Origin: Diplosphaera chodatii
Taxonomy: Eukaryota > Chlorophyta > Trebouxiophyceae > Prasiolales > Stichococcaceae
Direction: 5' to 3'
Assembly: GCA_032358165.1 (NCBI GenBank)
Contig: JAALGY010000054.1
Span: 620,001 to 684,000 of the forward strand
DNA: 64,000 nucleotides
Shown here: piece after piece, positions 49,651-60,897 of the stretch
Position numbering within the stretch: position 1 is the first letter of the stretch
How the letters are laid out: each line of letters starts with the position of its first letter
Position numbers and translations under genes: made by a program
The notes under the pieces: generated by a model
Told to the model about the DNA's origin: nothing
The model's database searches: none
Seen by the model: only the letters and a program-made list of their open reading frames with translations

Positions 49651-52588
49651 ATGGCTGCGGCGCGGGTGGCACTTGATGCCGCTGCCCTGACAGCTGCCGG
49701 CGCCGCGTGCTTCGCCGCCGGCCGCGCTGCGCAGCGCGCAAAGCTGCCGCAGATCACCGGCTTCCTGGTGGCGGGCATCGTCGCCGGCCCGGCGGGGCTG
49801 GGGCTGGTGTCGGCGCGCCTGCTGGCGGCGCTCGCGCCTGTGGAGGCGGCCTGCCTGGGCGCGATCGCCTTCGCGGCTGGCGCCGAGCTGCACCTGTCGG
49901 AGCTGCAGCGCACGCGCCGACAGGTGCTGCTTGTGCCCCAGAACATATCTCAGGCAAGCCAGCTCACGGGCCGGACGTCAGATCGCATGATGGGATTCCG
50001 CTTCAAGTGCAGCCACGCCCGCGGTCGCAATCCGCAGGTGCTGTGCATCACGCTGGCCGTGGCGCTGGCCAGCTGGCTGGCGGTGGGCGGGTGCCTGCTG
50101 GCGGTGGCGCGGGCGGTGCCCTTCCTGGCGGCCCTGGAGCGCTCCGAGCTCTGGGCGGTCGCCTCCCTGGGCGGCACCCTGGCCATGGCGCGCTCCCCCG
50201 CCTCCGCCGTGAGTCGAGCACAGCTCATCGGCACATACACCCACTCGTCATTTACTCACAGTGGCCCAAGCGGTGGAGTGATCGCCGCCTGCACGCCACC
50301 GCCTTCGACGTGCTTTGCAGCCCGTAACCAGTTCGAGGGCTCCTCTGCTGCACTCTTGCGGTGTCGCCTTCCGGCAGCTCAAAACAAGCCGTCCTCACGG
50401 GGCAGCTGCACAGCATCTTCGTGCCGGCGTGCAGATTGCGGTGCTGCGGGAGACGGAGGCGGCCGGGCCGTACTGCTCGCTGGTCATGGCGGTGGTGGTC
50501 GTCAAGGACGTGCTCGTCTTCGTGGCCTTCGCCGCCAACCTGGAGGCCGTCAGCGCGGTGGGCGGCGTGACGGCTCATCCGTGGGGCTGCTGCAACACGC
50601 CATCAGATCATGCAGCCTTGCTGACGCCGTCCAATCTGCGTGCATCTGCCCACCCTGTGGCTACTCTTAAACCAGGGGTGCGTTGATCCCAGCGTGTGTC
50701 TGAACATCTGTCTGCACCGTGATCATGTTGCCGGGTGCAGGTGACGCGGCACTCGGGGGGCGGCGCCAGCCTGTCGGCGCTCTCGCACCCCGCGATGGGC
50801 CTCGCCATGTCCGGCAGCCTGGGCGTGGGCGGCGGGGCGCTGCTGGGCGCCGCGCTCGCCACCAGCGTCCCCGGCGTCCTGCGCCCGCGCGTCCCCGAGG
50901 CGGCCGTCCTCAGGTGCACCGGCATATCGGCAGAACCATCCCGACTCTGCAAATGGCATGCATTGCGAGCCGCTGGGAGGCTGGCTGCTATGAGCCACAG
51001 CTGCTGCTGAATCGGACTCAGTTGCAGCTTTGGTCACCTCGGCGTGCAGGGGAAAGTCGGCGGCCATGTTCGCGGCGGCGGCGGCGGTGTACGGGGCGGC
51101 GGTGGTGCTGGACGCCGAGCCGCTGCTGGCCTGCGTGACCGCGGGCCTGGTGGTGGCCAACCGCAGGTTGGTGTCTACGCTGCTGCGCAGGCTGCTGGCC
51201 TTTGATGGAGTGCGCGGGACACAGCAGCAGGCCCGTTGATGATGCCGTGCCCCACTCTCCACAGGTCGGAGGGCGCCAGCCGCGATGTGCAGGAGGAGCT
51301 GGCCACGGGGCTGGCGGCCGTGATGCCGGCGGTCAACCCCGTGTTCTTCGGCATCGTCGGCGCCTCGGTCCGTGTGGTGCGTCCAAGACACGGCCCTGAA
51401 TGGTTCTGCATGTGCATGTCCCACGAGCATCGATGAACCGCATGCTGCTGCCAAGGCCCCATTGCCAGGTCAGCGTGCATCCTGAGGGGACACGCTTTGG
51501 CTACCTTCCTGCCTAAAGCTCGCTGTTGTGCGGTCTTCGACAGCGCTCGCTGCTGGCGGCGCTGTGGGCCGCGGCGCTGCTGGCGGGTGTGCGGGGCGGC
51601 GCCGTGTGGGCGGGGTCCTACGTCGGCGGCAGGCTGGGCCGCGCCGAGCCGGACATCGGGCGCCGCCTGTGGCAGGGCATGATCACGCAGGTGCACCGTG
51701 TCGGGTTCCAGCACGGTGGCAGCGTGTGCCTGGTGGATCGCTGAGGTGGCAGGGTGTTGTGTGAGCCTGTCTGTGCACAGCGTGAGTTTGAGGTGCACAG
51801 GTATGTGAGCGCGAGTCTGCGTGCAGGCCGGCATCGCGATGGGGTTGGCCAAGGCAGTTGCAGCACGGTTCCCGTCCTGGGGCCAGGACTTCAGCACGCT
51901 GATGGTGTGCGCCTGCATCCCGAGGCTGGTTCCCCCTCATGCTGTGCACCGGCATGTGCGTTGAACAAGAGGCGTCGGTCTGCTAATCGGATGCCTGCGT
52001 GCGCATGTGCAGATCGGCGTGATCCTGTTTAACATGCTGTCGGGGCCCTCGCTGTTCCGCGCCGCGATCGTGGCGCTGGGCGAGAGCAGGCGGCGGGGCT
52101 TCCACGACGCCGACAGCCGCACCCTCACAAAGTAACCCCTCACCACGCCTGAGCCCTGGGCATCTGTGGAGCTGCAGCCCAGCGCTGCTGCAAAGCAAGG
52201 GATAATGCAGCCGAGCAGGCGTCACAGGGCGCCGCCCTCCGGGCTGTGACCAGGGCTGTCCACCGTCCGCAGGGGCAGAACGAGGTCTGCGGAGCACGTG
52301 GCGCTGGAGCTCCCGTCGGTGCTGGTGCCCTCGCCGGTGGCGTCCCCGGGCGACGCGCACCCTGTAGCGGGGCTGCGCACGCCGCCGGCGCTGTCGCCGC
52401 GCCACCACCAGCGGCACTCGCCCGGCGAGGGCGGCAGCCCGGCGCAGCCGGGCGCGGCTGCGGCGCCCCCGCCGTGGCACGGCCCACGGCCGGCGGCGGA
52501 CGGCAAGGCGGCAGCCCGTCAGCTGCGCGCAGCATCTGCGGGCAGTCCTGTTGCCTCCCTGCTGCACACAAACGGCACCCAGGCATGA
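49651..52588 (+). CDS. CPA-type cation/proton antiporter
   Basis: Ten exons (49651-49923, 50038-50208, 50435-50557, 50741-50913, 51050-51166, 51265-51367, 51544-51690, 51827-51904, 52013-52131, 52273-52588) give 1620 nt, 539 aa, all in phase. The first exon holds KLPQITGFLVAGIVAGPAGLG and LGAIAFAAGAELHL, typical of the Kef/CPA2 start. Exons 2-3 join as LAMARSPASAIAVLRETEAAGP followed by VMAVVVVKDVLVFVAFA, the SPASAIAVL signature of sodium/proton exchangers with the membrane-embedded Asp. Exons 6-7 give NPVFFGIVGAS and a further helix (LLAALWAAALLAGV). The last exon is a Pro/Ala-rich cytosolic tail. The protein should exchange Na+ or K+ for protons across an internal or plasma membrane. No RCK/TrkA-N domain is present. 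The exon 6 donor could be 6 nt later (51373). Confidence 0.85.
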
Positions 52589-53170
52589 TGTTGCTGGGCG
52601 CTCGCCCTGTGCAACCGACACAGATGCTGGTCCTGGGATCCAAGAGTTGTCTGTTAATGAACTGGGTGACAGCCGGTTCAGGTTGTGGCAGGAGAAAAGA
52701 TGCTCACAAGCAGGATAAAGTTGTGACTAGTATCCACAGGGCGTATGCAGAAAACCCTTTACACACGGCAAAATCAATCAGGCAAACAGAATCCAGACAT
52801 GCAAACCAGCACGACAAGCTGGGCTCCAAACAAGTCAGTTGTGCCGCTGTGCTGCTTCCGATGCCCAGGAAACAGCCACAGGCGACAGTCCCCAAATCGG
52901 TTCCTGGTCAAACTAAGCTGGCTTTGCAAGGTAGGAAATCCGCAATACCATTCATAATTGTGTGGAGCGATGACCAGGCTAGGTGGCAGACTGTCCCCAC
53001 TACCGGGGGTGAAGCCTCCAGGCCATAGCGATAAGGTTCAGACACTTTAGGCGGGGTGCCAGGGGCAACGCCACGCCTCACTTCCAGCAGAGCTAAACCA
53101 CAAGAGCAAGGGCGGCAGGACCGCCTTGCAGCTGCATATCATCTCGCCAGGGCGCGTGGGGGCCCCTGAG
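52589..53170. other. antiporter 3' flank
   Basis: About 0.58 kb after the antiporter stop. No supported exon. Codon-like openness on both strands is not convincing. Confidence 0.35.
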
Positions 53171-53458
53171 CTACGTCTGGTGGTGCTCTCCGAGGGCGGG
53201 ACGGCGAAACCAGTTTGGAAGAATTAGGCGGTGCATCGCCTCACACTGCAAACCAAAAACTGTGGGCTCGCACAAAGGGCTCTCCAGGGCTGCACGCAGA
53301 CTGAAGCTGTTTGCTGTTGCTGCACTCGTTGCATTTGCCGCCGTTCGCCCTGAGATATTCGGTGCAGCTGCTGCTGCTGCTGACATGCTACCTACATACT
53401 TCGCGGCGCGACAGGCCACGCTGAAGCGCCGCTGCCAGCCCGACGCCAGCACCCGCAC
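53171..53458 (-). CDS. possible intronless small protein with organelle-type leader
   Basis: A complete frame of 95 codons with ATG and stop. It starts RVLASGWQRRFSVACRAAKY, an Arg-rich, acid-free amphipathic leader like a mitochondrial presequence; an Ala/Ser/Thr-rich middle and a tail LPNWFRRPALGEHH follow. Against it, the + strand is also open over 53200-53640 (LKLFAVAALVAFAAV and so on), so at least one reading is chance. I do not recognise either product. Transcript evidence would decide. Confidence 0.25.
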   Translation of the reverse strand: MRVLASGWQRRFSVACRAAKYVGSMSAAAAAAPNISGRTAANATSAATANSFSLRAALESPLCEPTVFGLQCEAMHRLILPNWFRRPALGEHHQT

Positions 53459-53760
53459 TGCTGCAGAGTCCCACAGGGGACAGCACCACAGAGGTGGTGT
53501 CCTGCAGATACGCGGCTGCCGGCTGCCGGCGCTAGCGCTGGGGCTGAGGGCTGGGTCCTGCGCGGCTGCGTTGGTAGACTGGACGGTACAGCCAGAAGAA
53601 GAAGGGGCGCTGCTGCTGAGGGTGAGTCATACAGTAGTCATGACCTGCCGCGCCCACCGACACTGCTGCTGACTGCTGCTGCCGGGTGCAGCTGCTACAA
53701 AGCCGGGTGCAGCTGCTGCTGTGGGGTCCGTCGCCTCTGCCCTCTTGCAGGTTGCAGGGC

Positions 53761-55720
53761 TCAGGCGGCACGGATCTTGGTGCCGATGGGACCAAAGGGA
53801 GATGGTCCGCGGAAGCCCTGCAGCACATGGACAGACTGGTTGGTGCATTGTAAGTGCATGGAATGGGTTTCAACTCTCCACTGTGCCGACCTCTTCCCTG
53901 CTCCCAGCACCCTGCTGCTGGCGATGACAGCAGATGCAACGACTAGGCAATCATGGTGGGATGCACCCCATGCCGAGTGTGTCATCATGAAGGTCAACAG
54001 TAACGCCAAACGCTTTCGAGCGTCACACACGTTTGCGTGAGAGCCAGGCAACCATGGGCGCACCATGACCATGCGGTCCCGGGGGGAGGTGCGCCAGAAC
54101 TCGCCCTCGCCGCTGCCGCCGTGCTCCGCGTGCACGCGGCGCAGCATGCCCTCGGGGAAGGGCGTCACACGGGGCGTCGCGATCGTGCCTGCTGATGCGA
54201 ACCATCAACTTTGGAAGATGTACACCCTTAGTTCGCATTGAAACACATCGAGAGATGAGTGCATCATATAGCAAAAGTTGTGACCATTGCAGCCGGTCAG
54301 TCCTGATGTGCATGCTCAGTTTTGACTGTCGGTGCTTGCTGTTGCACCTTTGTGCCAGCCCAGCAGTCAGAAGGCGGATGAGTTTTGCTGTGGGTCTGCA
54401 CCTGGGCCGGTGAGGGAGACGTTGCTGGCGAAGATGGGGGCGCGGTTCTCGTCGGGGGAGTGCGTGGCCTGGCGCTGGGGCTGCAGCAGGTGCGGCAGCA
54501 TGCCGCCATTGTGGCCGCCCGCCACCGCATTCTTGTACAGCGTCTGCTGTGGCGAGGTGCCTGCAGTGCAGGGTTGACACCGTCAAACTTCCACTCTCTG
54601 CATGTGTCAGGCGACAGGACGAGGGTAGGCAGTTCCAACAAACGGAGAAGTTGCTGTTCCTGTGCAATGACACTTGTCTGAAAAAAGTAACAAAACCATG
54701 AAGTGGCCATGCGCAAGCCACTCGAGGGTCGCACCTGGTGGCGTCCAGCCATTGCTGTGGGGCACCAGCACCATGTTGCTGTTGCACGCCTGTAGGTTGT
54801 ACTGTGGCAGGAGCCCCGCGCCCAGCTGCATGTGACCAACCACAACAGGATATCAGCATGCGCACCCAGCAGATAAGTTTCACAATCGAGTGCGGTAGCC
54901 AGTGAAGCAGGTGGCGCCACTGTGAGATGGACCGACAGCAGCACATCGCACAATGCCAGATCCAGGGAGAGGTGTTGGTGACGCTCGATGAACCGTTGCG
55001 ATCCTCGCACCTTGCCGTTGAGGGCGCCGCTGTGGGCGAGGTGGGCCAGGATGGAGGGGCCGTCGGGCGGGGTGTGGAAGCGCGGGGAGTTGCTGTGGGA
55101 GGACGCAGCCGCCATGCGCGCCGCCGCCTCCTCATCAGCACGCGCCGCCTCCATGGCCTGCAGGCGGAATCGCACGTCGCTGACGCTGACACGCGCGTGT
55201 TCACGCGAGCATGTGGCTCGCACACAACGTGTGTCAAACGTCCAGGGAGGTGTGATGACAACAGGTTTGTGTACAGCGAAGCAGCAAGATGATCTGGGAT
55301 CGGCAAGGAGTGAAGAGGCACACCTTGCGCTGGGCAATCAGCTGGCGGTCTTTGGCGGTCATCTTTGGCTGCACGATGAAGTGGACGTTCTTGTCGCGAG
55401 CGGGGTTGTGCTGTGTCAGGATGACGTTGAAGTTCTGCGGAAGCATGAATGAGCGCCATCAGCAGAAGTCCACAGCAGCAGTGGACAGTGACACCGGAAA
55501 GCGCAAGTGAGCGTCGCCACAAGCACCATCGTATCACTACAGTGCCCACCGTGCCCTCATGGATGGGGATCTTCTGCAGCTGGTCGAACTCGTTGGCGCG
55601 GCTGCAGGCGATGACGACCTGCAGCTGGCCCGGCAGCAGCCCGACGCGCTGCGCAAGCTGCTGCTGAAAGTCCTGGAAGGTGGTACCCGCTGAGAGCTGC
55701 ACGAGGCCCTTCAGCCGTTC
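53761..55720 (-). CDS. unrecognised protein, possible beta-grasp N-terminus (5' end unresolved)
   Basis: Seven exons (55550-55720, 55324-55434, 55011-55157, 54735-54825, 54402-54560, 54064-54188, 53761-53817) join in phase to 861 nt, 286 aa, ending TDGFR-free tail GFRGPSPFGPIGTKIRAA and stop. The first seen exon (RLKGLVQLSAGTTFQDFQQQ then GQLQVVIACSRANEFDQLQ) has the strand-helix-strand feel of a ubiquitin-like, RBD or PB1 fold. Exon 2 contains KNVHFIVQPKMTAKDRQL. The middle is low-complexity, His/Asn/Ser/Pro-rich (SHSNSPRFHTPPDGPSILA). Near the end is EGEFWRTSPRDRMVM. The first exon starts at a splice acceptor, so at least one upstream exon is missing; in-frame ATGs reach 56071 but look non-coding. 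Function unknown. The conserved-looking ends and the clean phases support a real gene. Confidence 0.6.
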
Positions 55721-57210
55721 CTGCGCCGCAAACACATTGGATGAGTTGCCGCAGGTATGCGTTGCGACCAGGCAGACCGGCTGGCCAGTGAACTTCGGAG
55801 CCCTAGGTTGCGAAAGGCCACGACGGCTGGGGAGACACCGTGCGCGAAGCGGCGTCCGGCAGGCGAGCGAGCATGCGCGATGGCCGCAGGTGCACGAATG
55901 AGATGCAAGGCTGCCGTGGGGAAGCGCTGCCTGCCCTACAGCCAGTGCCTCGGGCTGGCAGTGGCTGGCCAGGAGTGGCCAGATACTTGCAGGGTCTGAA
56001 ACCAGTGCACGAGCGCGTTGCACCGGTGCTGCTGCCGCCGCGAACCATGCTTGACGTTCTATGCGGCGCAATCGATATGCACATCAAAATCAGGACGGCT
56101 GTCGCCCACACACCCGGCGGTGCAGGCGCGTTCCTCGTCAGCAAGATGGCAAAAGAGACACGTCCACCAAAGTCGGCAAGTGGCACCGCTGCTGCCCCGG
56201 CAGCACAGGCCAGCATCGCGGTGTGCATCGTATCAGTGGTATGGACGGACTGCCGCCTGCTGGTCCACGCAAGCAGGGCGAGGGGACTGCCGGCAAGCGG
56301 TATACCACCACGACACGAACTGATGTGAAAGGAGACCTCACCTGGTCGCCGCCATTGCCTTCGGACGACTTGAAGATGAAGGGATACGATGCCGCAAACG
56401 CCGCCATCGGAGCCTGCTGCTGGGCGCCGTGCGGAACGCGCCTCCTGGCCTCAGGGCCCTGCTGCCAGTCCTTGCCGCTGCCCTGCCCCTGCGCTGCCGC
56501 GTGCCGACAGGCGCATCACCGAGCCATCGCAGAGGCACGGGGCGCTGGCACGGGTGCAGCGGCGGATGCAAACCTCTCCACAAGCAGAGGCCGCGGGCAA
56601 CTCGCGAGGACCGGCAGTCGGGGCCGAGCGGGCTGCCGCAGAGCGGTCACCTGAGCCGCAAGCAGGTGTAAGCAAGGCAGATGCACGGGGATAACGGGTC
56701 TGACAAACGAGAAGTGCCGTGAGAGCGCCAGTGTTGACCAGACAGCAATGGCTGTTTCCCCACCCTCGTCACCTTATTATGAATTGTGGTTGAGGGGAGG
56801 GGGTTTGGACCACCTGGTGCATTGGCCAGGGTGTAGCAGGCATAGCCGATTGGGTCATCTGCACGACTGGGCAGCACTTGCAGCGTTCGCCGTGTCGCTG
56901 GCCCTCTGATCACTGAGCATCGCTCGACATAGCAGTCGAAACGGGGCCCGTGCATGCAAGCAGGTCACCAAACATGCTGTGAAGGTCGAGGTTCCTTGAA
57001 CCATGTTTGCTCAAAGCGCTCACATGCCCACTCTCATACGCACCCTGAGCACACAGAGTGACAGACTATCGTCGTGTCAGCCCAGTCACGTCTGTTCACC
57101 GCACCACTCGCACGTCAAGGTGCGCTTGACAAAAACCCAGCTGGCGCAAGCCATGCACATGCGCTGCTAGGATTGAGTCGCAGCGACTGGGAACCACATG
57201 CAGCGTTGCA
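55721..57210. other. divergent region with missing 5' exon(s)
   Basis: About 1.5 kb between two divergent genes. It should contain the first exon(s) of the unrecognised - strand gene and both promoters. Long open frames on both strands at 55.8-56.7 kb show no domain and are probably due to GC content. Confidence 0.35.
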
Positions 57211-60200
57211 ATGCGGTGCATGCAGGCTTTTGCATCTCCGAAGTGGCAGCGGAGGCGGTGCGTCTGGACAAACGTCGCTGCAGCAGAGCGGCCGCACACC
57301 GCCAGCAGCGCTGCAACTGAGGCGCACGACAACTTCCTGTCGTGGCTGACGGTACTGATCACACTGCTATGCATACATGAAGATGAAGCGGCACCTTGGA
57401 TCGATGCAATGCACACGATACGCAGCATGTGCTGCTACCCTGCGTGCATGCGCCTTGCCATGTCTGCAGCTGAGCAGCAAGGGTGGGGAACCTGTCAATA
57501 CAGGCGCGGGGCGTGCAGCAGGATGCGGTCACCACGCATCCGGTGGATCACGGCGGCTACGTCATAGATTCCACCGTCGCGGCGCGGGACATCCGCGAGG
57601 GCGAGGTCATCCTGCGGGTGCCCGAGCACCTGGTGGTTACGCTCAACAGGTTGGTGGAGGAGGGTTATGACACCAGCAAAGGCCTGCCGATTGTCTTGAC
57701 ACCGGCAAAGCACCGGCCAGAGCATGGAGAGACGTGGCAAGGGAATCTGCCACCCAGCGTAGAGTGACTCTGCTCGTCTTTGCATTGCAGCATCTTCGAG
57801 GACGAGGCAGTTGCAGAGCTGCTGACGACCGGCAAGCTGTCCGAGCTGGCCGTCCTCACACTGTACCTGATGTGAGCAGGCCACCACGAGCACCGGCTCA
57901 TGTCATGATTCTGACAACTCTCGTTGGTGTGCAAGTCGTGCGTGCATGCAAGCTCAGCCCAGCGTCGAGCTGGGTTGTGTGCTGCATTGGCGATCCCTTC
58001 TGCGTGAGCTCGGCCAAGTTGCTCGTGCAGGTATGAGAAGAAGGAGGGGAAGAAGAGCAAGTGGTATGAGTACATCAAGGAGCTGGACCAGCAGCGGGCG
58101 CGGGGGCAGCAGGGCGCCAAGTCGCCGCTGCTGTGGGAGGCGCGCGAGGTGGAGCAGTACCTGGCCGGCTCGCCCGTGCAGGCCGACATCCGCGCCCGCC
58201 TCCAGGTGCGCATGCATGCGGCCTGCTGGTTTCTCTGCCGAGTACGATGAAAAGACACAGCAAACTACCCACCATGGACACGGCCTGTGACAACGCAATG
58301 TGGCATGCAGTCTCCTACTTACCAGCGGCCTGCTGTGTCACTGCGACTGGTCAAGCCCACTAGATTCTCCATCAGACGTGGACTTGGCTCCCTGTGCAGG
58401 GCATCGAGAAGGAGTATGGCGAGCTGGACACGGTGTGGTTCATGGCCGGCAGCCTGTTCCGCAACTACCCCTACGACACACCAACCGACGCCTTCCCCCT
58501 GAAGCTGTTCCGCGAGGTGTGTCCGTGCCAGGGATGCAGTTCGAATGGTCACGTCTTTGCTGCCATGTATGCACTTTGCTGCTGTGTACAAGTGCAGGCA
58601 TGTCCCTGACATTCTGCTGCCCACTTATAGTTTCCCAGGCTCCCTGCCGACTGGTCCATGTTGCCGCTGTCTGCAGGCGTTTGCAGCGGTGCAGTCGAGC
58701 GTGGTGCACCTGCAGGGGGTGCCAGTGTCACAGCGCTTTGCCCTGGTGCCGCTCGGGCCACCGCTGCTTACCTACAGCCCCACTGCCAAGGTGTGGTCGA
58801 GATCCATGGGCCTCTTGCACATCCCTTCGGCATCATGAAACAGCAGGCTGCACTGGGTGGACATCGATCATGGCAGGGACATGGGGAGCGCACACCTATC
58901 TTGACGAGCGTCCAACAGACATTGTCAGGAGCAGAGCAAGAGCTCTTCTGCAGAGCATTTAACATCGCAATGGGATACGATGCAAAGTTCTAGCCGGCAA
59001 CACTGTTGGCAGAAGCGGGGCCTGACGCCATAGTCCCTGTAGGCACCGCATCACTTGTGTCTGCCTGCATCTGCAGGCGCTGCTGAGGTATGACCCGGAG
59101 CACCGGGAGGTGGCGCTGACAGCGGACCGGGACTACCAGGCAGGCGAGCGCATCCTGGCGTGGTGCGGGCCGCAGCCCAACTCCCGGGTGCGCTCCAGCA
59201 GAGCTGGCAATGGCGTGCCCTTGATATTGTACCATCGTGTCACTAGCGTTTGCATTCGCTCTTGATTGTGGCTTGTCGTCCCCTATCGTGGCACTGGCTG
59301 ACGTCGCTGCCGTTGTGACCCGCCACAGTTACTGGTGAACTATGGCATTGTGGAGGACGACAACCCCTATGACAAGCTCCAGCTGACAGCCACCATCCCA
59401 CACAGCGACCCGCTGTTCCAGGTGCCCTGCGCAGTCTGTAACAACGTGCAGTGCGTGCTCCAGGGTGCCGTGGGTCTGTGCTGGCCGTGAGTGCAGCTGC
59501 GCACATCTGTGTCTCGGAGCTGAGCGACATGCTGGTCTTGTGGTGCAGGTAAAGCGGGCCGCTCTTCAACCAGCGGGGCTCGCCACCCAGCAGACGTTCA
59601 ACATCACAGCAGGGCAGGTGCACACAGCATCCTGATGGTGCTGTTCGCACGAGTGTATTGTGCTTTGTGCATGTAGTCATCGAGGCTCGTGCACACAAGT
59701 GCATGTCCTGACAGTGGACAACCAATACAGGGCTTGCCAGACAACCTGCTTCCGTACCTGCGGCTGGCTCATGCCGAGTCGGAGGTGGAGGTGTCGTGCT
59801 GCTCTCAGGGCGTGCGCGACCTCAAGCAGGTTTCATGCATGCATTGCCGGTGTCATGGACTTGCTGAGGGGCAATGCTGACATCCTGGTACTTGGCATGG
59901 CCTGCTGGCATGCAGCATCATGCACACTGCAATCTTGCCGCTGAACTGGGCTTGTGGTTGCACAGGCCAAGCCCCTGAGCCAGAGCAACGAGCGGGAGGC
60001 GCTGCACCAGCTGGCGCAGTACGTCCAGATGCGGCTCAGCAGGTGTGCGCAGCTATGTATGCTCAACCAGATGTGGCACTTCATGTACAGGCACTCACGT
60101 TGCCGAGCAGCGACTGCATCATTTCCTGCAGGCATGCTGTCTGTTTGGACCATGTGCAGATCAGGAATGTTGCGTGCAACAGGTACCAAACAACAGCAGA

Positions 60201-60547
60201 GCAGGATGAGGCAATCATCTCAGACAGCTCAGCAAAGCCGCGCAAGCGCGTGGCAGCACGCCTCATACGAATTGAGAAGAACATCCTCAATCGTGCGCGT
60301 CACTACCTTCTCACTGTCATGCTGGTCCTGCATCGACCTGCTGCTGATTGACTTCAGGGTTCTGCTCACATGAATTGAATTGTCCTTTGTTCACTTTGCA
60401 GTCTGCCTGGACTCACCTGCAACTGTGCTCGTGATCATTGCTGCAGGGGCACTGGAGCAGGTGGCTACGTGGTCAGGGTCCGGAGTAGAGGAGCTGGACA
60501 GGCACTCACGGCTGACGTCCGCGCTGCACTCTGTAAAGTTGACTTGA
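57211..60547 (+). CDS. plastid SET-domain protein methyltransferase, LSMT-like
   Basis: Thirteen exons (57211-57351, 57504-57649, 57791-57871, 58031-58205, 58400-58516, 58677-58790, 59077-59187, 59329-59421, 59549-59617, 59731-59829, 59966-60042, 60183-60292, 60447-60547) total 1434 nt, 477 aa. The start (RCMQAFASPKWQRRRCVW) resembles a chloroplast transit peptide. Family motifs occur in order: GYVIDSTVAARDIREGEVIL, LSELAVLTLYLMYEKKEGK, KWYEYIKELDQQRARGQQ, YGELDTVWFMAGSLFRNYP, FALVPLGPPLL, ILAWCGPQPNSR, LLVNYGIVEDDNPYDKLQL, GLPDNLLPYLRLAHAESEV and PRKRVAARLIRIEKNIL. These match the plant SET/Rubisco-methyltransferase family (At5g14260 type), with the split SET domain, the NYG cofactor site and the C-terminal LSMT substrate-binding domain. 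The enzyme transfers methyl from SAM to lysine of a plastid protein; the target is not known. The last exon is the least certain, because the frame also stays open from exon 12 to 60351. Confidence 0.9.
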
Positions 60548-60897
60548 AACGGGGACGCTCAGCAGGCTTGCTAGGAAGCATTGTATGGCTGCATCTGCTT
60601 CCTTGTTTCGGGCATGAGGGTACATCAGCACAGGAAGTCCCATGGTCTTGTACTCCTGTCGCAGCAAGTCAGCAACCAACCAGCACAACCCTCAGACCAG
60701 TTCTGCAACATTTGACGCTGCTGAAGGACACTGAACCTTCCTGTCTGCCGTGCACCATCCTGTACACTCACTGTCGTCAAACCATAGGCTCCCTCCAAGA
60801 GGGCACGCACGACACCAGTACAATGGTGTTCAGGTGATAGGGGTACAGCAAGGCTGCTGCCGTCAAGTGCACTTCCGCTCGGCCGGGAAACCGTGAC
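60548..60897. other. convergent 3' spacer
   Basis: 350 bp between the stops of the SET gene (+) and the beta-propeller gene (-). Nothing else seen. Confidence 0.45.

Noticed and set aside
53640..53850. + strand exon reading GSGGTDLGADGTKGRW to a stop
   Set aside because: It is the reverse complement of the - strand last exon, which ends cleanly in GPIGTKIRAA and joins in phase to upstream exons.
54023..56071. Single open frame of 682 codons on the - strand
   Set aside because: It runs through several good introns; only the part 55550-55720 is in the exon frame. Splice phases of the seven-exon model fit better, and the rest lacks domain-like sequence.
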